Of a stretch of DNA of 10,000 bases, positions 7,682 through 10,000 are shown in pieces. Each line of letters starts with the position of its first letter. Positions within the stretch are counted from its first letter, which is position 1. The position numbers were made by a program, and so were the translations under genes. The stretch is from positions 25,001-35,000 of the forward strand of contig VIGQ01000145.1 in NCBI GenBank assembly GCA_009663005.1. Direction: 5' to 3'. The notes beneath the pieces were generated by a model. It searched no databases. It had not been told where the DNA came from and was given only the letters and a program-made list of their open reading frames with translations. Source of the stretch: Actinidia chinensis (Eukaryota > Streptophyta > Magnoliopsida > Ericales > Actinidiaceae).

Positions 7682-7844
7682 GTGAACATATTAGAAGTAT
7701 TACATATCTTACTAGGGAAAAATGAGACGTTTACAGCTGAAGTACTGTCTTCTACTTTATTGGAGTGCACTTTTTGTGCCATGTTTATTTTGTTTTCAGG
7801 TCATTCAGATGAGGTAAATTTTCCAATGTAAGTTGAGCTTGAAT

Positions 7845-7980
7845 AGGGTTGGCAATGTGGTGGTCCCCCGCGTCGTGGGAGCAGTATTATAAACACCCGA
7901 CAGAAAACCCACCATACAACCGCAATCCTATCCTCCGCACCCAATCCTTGCGGATTTTTGGATTATCTGCCTTGCACTAA
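7845..7980. repeat. Degenerate G+C-rich dispersed repeat fragment
   Basis: It begins GGGTTGGCAATG, continues with CCCCGCG-type words, and later has ACCCACC...CCGCA and TTGCGGATTTTTGGATT. This resembles a class of short GC-rich dispersed repeats common between plant genes, here badly decayed and lying in intron 3. I see no target-site duplication or coding sequence. Confidence 0.3.
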
Positions 7981-8393
7981 ACCAATCTTTAATCAGAAAA
8001 AACTTCCTAACCAATCGGGTAGACAAGAAACAGCAGTAGCAGCTGGAACAGAGCTGATATGCAACAGTGCGTATGTGTGCGCTATATTATCTCTTGAACT
8101 GCTGACTTTTGGATTTCCAATTTAGATAATTGTGATCGGTGTAGGGTTTTAGCTTAATTAGGTAAGCGTAAAAAAGATTTTTTCTACCTATTCCATTTGT
8201 CTTTCTGGTTGCAAAAGGGTATACAAATTTTTAGCTTCTTTGATGTGTCATCTAAGCAAGGCAACTCCCGTTTGCCTTCTAATTTGCATATTTATTTTCC
8301 GGAATAATGAATTCAAAACCAGACTTACCTGGATAGACTTATTTTAGAGCGTTAGCCTTATGTATTGTGGTTGGGGATTTTCTTTCTATGCAG

Positions 8394-8482
8394 CTTTCGT
8401 GCACAAACTGGCTTGGTTTCTGTTGAAACATCAAATGCAGGAAATGGGTTTGGCGCCAAAAAGACCTCGGCGTGATCAATAA
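8394..8482 (+). CDS. Exon 4 (C-terminus), one-base insertion
   Basis: A strong acceptor (TTTTCTTTCTATGCAG) ends at 8393. The frame reads FRAQTGLVSVE to 8427. An extra A in the run 8426-8428 then shifts it, and HQMQEMGLAPKRPRRDQ continues cleanly from 8429 to the TAA at 8480-8482. In the unshifted frame the end would be SNAGNGFGAKKTSA with a stop at 8473-8475. The shifted reading is preferred because its regular amphipathic MQEM end and basic tail look like a real cytosolic C-terminus and match my memory of the family. An AATAAA overlaps the stop codon. Confidence 0.6.
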
Positions 8483-8483
8483 A
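8478..8483 (+). terminator. AATAAA polyadenylation signal candidate overlapping the stop
   Basis: A perfect AATAAA lies across the proposed TAA stop. If used, it would leave a very short 3' untranslated region. Plant near-upstream elements are loose, so a later site is equally possible. Confidence 0.25.
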
Positions 8484-9644
8484 AAGAGCAGTTGAAGCTT
8501 TTCAGATCAATACGCGAATTCAAGTTTGTACTGTAAACAATACATATGAGATGACAGTTGCAGTCTGAACGGCTTGGTCCCGAGAAGAGAACGAGACAAA
8601 ATATTAGAAACTGTTGGGGCTGTGTTTGGATCTTTTTTGTGGAGGGATATGTCACGCCAATGAATAATCTACCTACCTCTTCCTTCCCAAATCTCCTTCT
8701 CTAAACACAACTTAACAATCGGGGCACAAACTTTGTTTCCGCGTGTGGTATTTTTTATTTTTTTTTGGCTTAGACTAAATATTTTCGTTTTATTTTTGTG
8801 TTTTGGGGGTACGTTTTTATTTGGGATAATGAGTGTGTACGAGTTTATTTAGAGTGATTTTTTTATCCTATTGGACCTACAAACAAAAAATTGATTGTTT
8901 TTTTTTTTTTTCTTTTACCCAAACGGGGCTAATTTAGTGAGATAATATGTAGTGACGAAGGAAAATTTTTTACTATGTGGCCACTTTTCCACATCAACTC
9001 CCAATCCGTCGTCCACAAATGTTTTCCGTTGCCATAATCTGAGGGTCTACGTTTAAGGTCAAATGCAACAGGTGTTCTTAGGGTAGAGATGTCAAAATTG
9101 CTGGTTTGGCATGCGTATGACAGTTAAAAATTCAGTCGGTATACACATATAATAGGCATAACCGGCATAGTAAATGGGTAGAGTTGGGCCATTATTTTTG
9201 GACTAGGCATGGCATGCACGCACATTGCATTAAACTAATTCCATAAAAAATCACCCACAACCACGACACGATGCAAGATAATTACATAAATAAATGGGCC
9301 GGATCGCACATGACATGGCTGTGGCCACCTTATCCCGAGAACATTGGTTAAGAAAATTTTAAAAATACTTATATATCATACAAAAAGTTGAACATACAAT
9401 AAAATGCAAATTAGGTCACCGGAGCACTTCTTAGTAAAAAACAACAATGATTCTTCCATTAATGACACATTGAAATATACAAATTTCGCACGTGTGACAA
9501 TTCATGGTAATGGACTGATATACATTGAAAACTTTTCCATATGGTATAAACACTTTTCATCCTCCAAGTTTTACTAAATTTCATTTTTAGTCTGGCTGTT
9601 TATCAAAACAGTTGTTTCCCTTGCCAGTAGTCTCCCTGACCTTA
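8483..9644. other. Non-coding, A+T-rich downstream region
   Basis: No gene is seen. It holds a weak MITE candidate (8616-8930) and several T-runs (for example about 8899-8911). A decayed stretch at about 9083-9320 carries words such as GAGATGTCAAAATTGC, GGCATGGCATGC and GGGCCGGATCGCACATGACATGG, which look like fragments of GC-rich dispersed repeats. CACGTG (G-box, in the ABRE-like form CACGTGTG) lies at 9489-9494. Open frames are short and featureless. Confidence 0.45.
8616..8930. mobile_element. Weak MITE candidate
   Basis: The left end GGGGCTGTGTTTGGATC and the reverse complement of the right end, AGCCCCGTTTGGGTAAAAG, share the GGCYxxxTTTGGRT pattern seen at many plant MITE termini, about 8 of 12 bases. 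I could not identify a target-site duplication. The interior is T-rich and non-coding. Confidence 0.3.
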
Positions 9645-9902
9645 GGCTTGGTTTGGTTGACGAAATGATAGATGGAATTGAAGGTCATTCTATTTGGAAT
9701 TAATTATTCTGTGTTAGGTATAAAAAAAAATGAAATAGTCATTCCATTTCGAATGACCATTTACTAAAACGATAAAAAATGACTATTACCCTAGGGTAAT
9801 AAAAAAATGCTCATTCAATTCCTTCTTACAAATGAGAATGACATTACTACATTATTCTATTAGAATTACATTCTAATATCATTCCATCCAATCAACACAA
9901 CC
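9645..9902. mobile_element. MITE-like element with central 16-base palindrome
   Basis: The left end GGCTTGGTTTGGTTGA and the reverse complement of the right end, GGTTGTGTTGATTGG, are imperfect inverted repeats. Inside them, GGAATTGAAGGTCATTC near 9674-9690 pairs with CTCATTCAATTCC near 9811-9823. Near the centre lies the perfect palindrome ATTACCCTAGGGTAAT (9785-9800), and a hairpin GTCATTC-CATTTC-GAATGAC lies at 9738-9757. Repeated CATTC/GAATG words throughout are typical of Tourist/hAT-type plant MITEs. TTA precedes the left end, but the right flank reads TAT, so a target-site duplication is not clean. No coding. Confidence 0.55.
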
Positions 9903-10000
9903 TATAAATTATTAGAATAGATTAACCTCCATCATGATTACTACAAAAAATAACAAATGAAAAATAAAATGCTAATTATTCATCACGTGGAATTTCATAC
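9903..10000. other. Window edge, A+T-rich with a G-box
   Basis: There is no gene. CACGTG at 9985-9990 is a perfect G-box. It could belong to a promoter of a gene beyond the window, but alone it says little. Confidence 0.3.

Larger units (their letters stand above)
4155..8482 (+). pseudogene. Small two-helix membrane protein gene (possibly Pkr1-like), frame-disrupted
   Basis: I assemble four exons: 4155-4235, 4336-4445, 7644-7681 and 8394-8482. They total 318 bases (about 105 residues). The reading shows a soluble N-terminus ending LLEPLAPGVN, a WNTLKF...FLLLGLA...LGLAFS...SDSWLILH helix region, a second hydrophobic stretch, then AQTGLVSVE and HQMQEMGLAPKRP before the stop. The size, the EP..PG motif ahead of two hydrophobic helices, and the polar end resemble Pkr1, an ER factor for V-ATPase assembly. 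That link rests on general resemblance and is tentative. No single frame reads through exons 2 and 4, and several one-base shifts are needed. Preserved splice signals argue against a retrocopy. It is either a decaying gene or an intact gene with sequence errors. Divergent from the RALF gene across about 1.4 kb. Confidence 0.55.

Noticed and set aside
7429..7782. Minus-strand open frame of 117 codons
   Set aside because: It has no domain, signal or biased composition that I recognise, and it overlaps the candidate exon 3 on the other strand. Open by chance in A+T-rich intron sequence.
7613..7831. Plus-strand 72-codon hydrophobic open frame
   Set aside because: As a standalone gene it lacks a start context and family resemblance. 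Its hydrophobic part is better used, in another frame, as exon 3 at 7644-7681.
3961..8631. Exact 14-base inverted pair (ATCCAAACACAGCC and GGCTGTGTTTGGAT) flanking the whole plus-strand gene
   Set aside because: By orientation the outer copies are a right end followed by a left end, so the gene is not inside one element. The words are common MITE termini and are better explained as separate insertions or decayed ends.

Overview
The window looks like nuclear DNA of a flowering plant, probably a eudicot. It is A+T-rich and full of homopolymers. It holds a plant peptide-hormone gene (RALF family), a plant-style gene split by long introns, and a scatter of short non-autonomous transposon remnants. 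There is no bacterial or viral gene content. I cannot name the species.

Layout: 1-2400 is non-coding and repeat-derived. It includes CA repeats, a candidate tRNA-type SINE on the minus strand (605-812), an interleaved duplication (906-1055) and two MITE-like inverted-repeat elements (1642-1735 and 2170-2278). A compact intronless RALF gene lies on the minus strand at 2409-2780, preceded by a long CT-rich leader. 2781-4154 is the region between two divergently oriented genes. It carries a striking C-tract cluster (3587-3677), a short tandem duplication (3868-3942) and two TGGGCY (site II) promoter motifs. A plus-strand gene for a small two-helix membrane protein runs from about 4155 to 8482 in four short exons. 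I read it as possibly related to Pkr1, a V-ATPase assembly factor. Its second intron is about 3.2 kb. 8483-10000 is non-coding, with one weak and one better MITE candidate (8616-8930 and 9645-9902) and G-box motifs.

The main observation is that both recognisable genes are broken by single-base shifts. The RALF frame is correct up to Arg-Gly, just before the third conserved cysteine, and then leaves frame. The conserved C-terminal tail with both missing cysteines is present in the neighbouring frame and ends at its own stop. In the plus-strand gene, family-like segments in exon 2 lie in successive different frames, and exon 4 has one extra A inside a GAA codon, after which the C-terminus and stop are clean. 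Splice sites are largely preserved, so this is not a processed retrocopy. Either the locus is decaying, or the assembly carries uncorrected indels. Having two unrelated genes hit within 6 kb makes sequence error a serious possibility.

The two genes are not obviously related in function: one is a secreted signal acting at the cell surface, the other a probable endomembrane protein. No novel multi-gene system is visible. Most remaining open frames are low-complexity or shadow frames.
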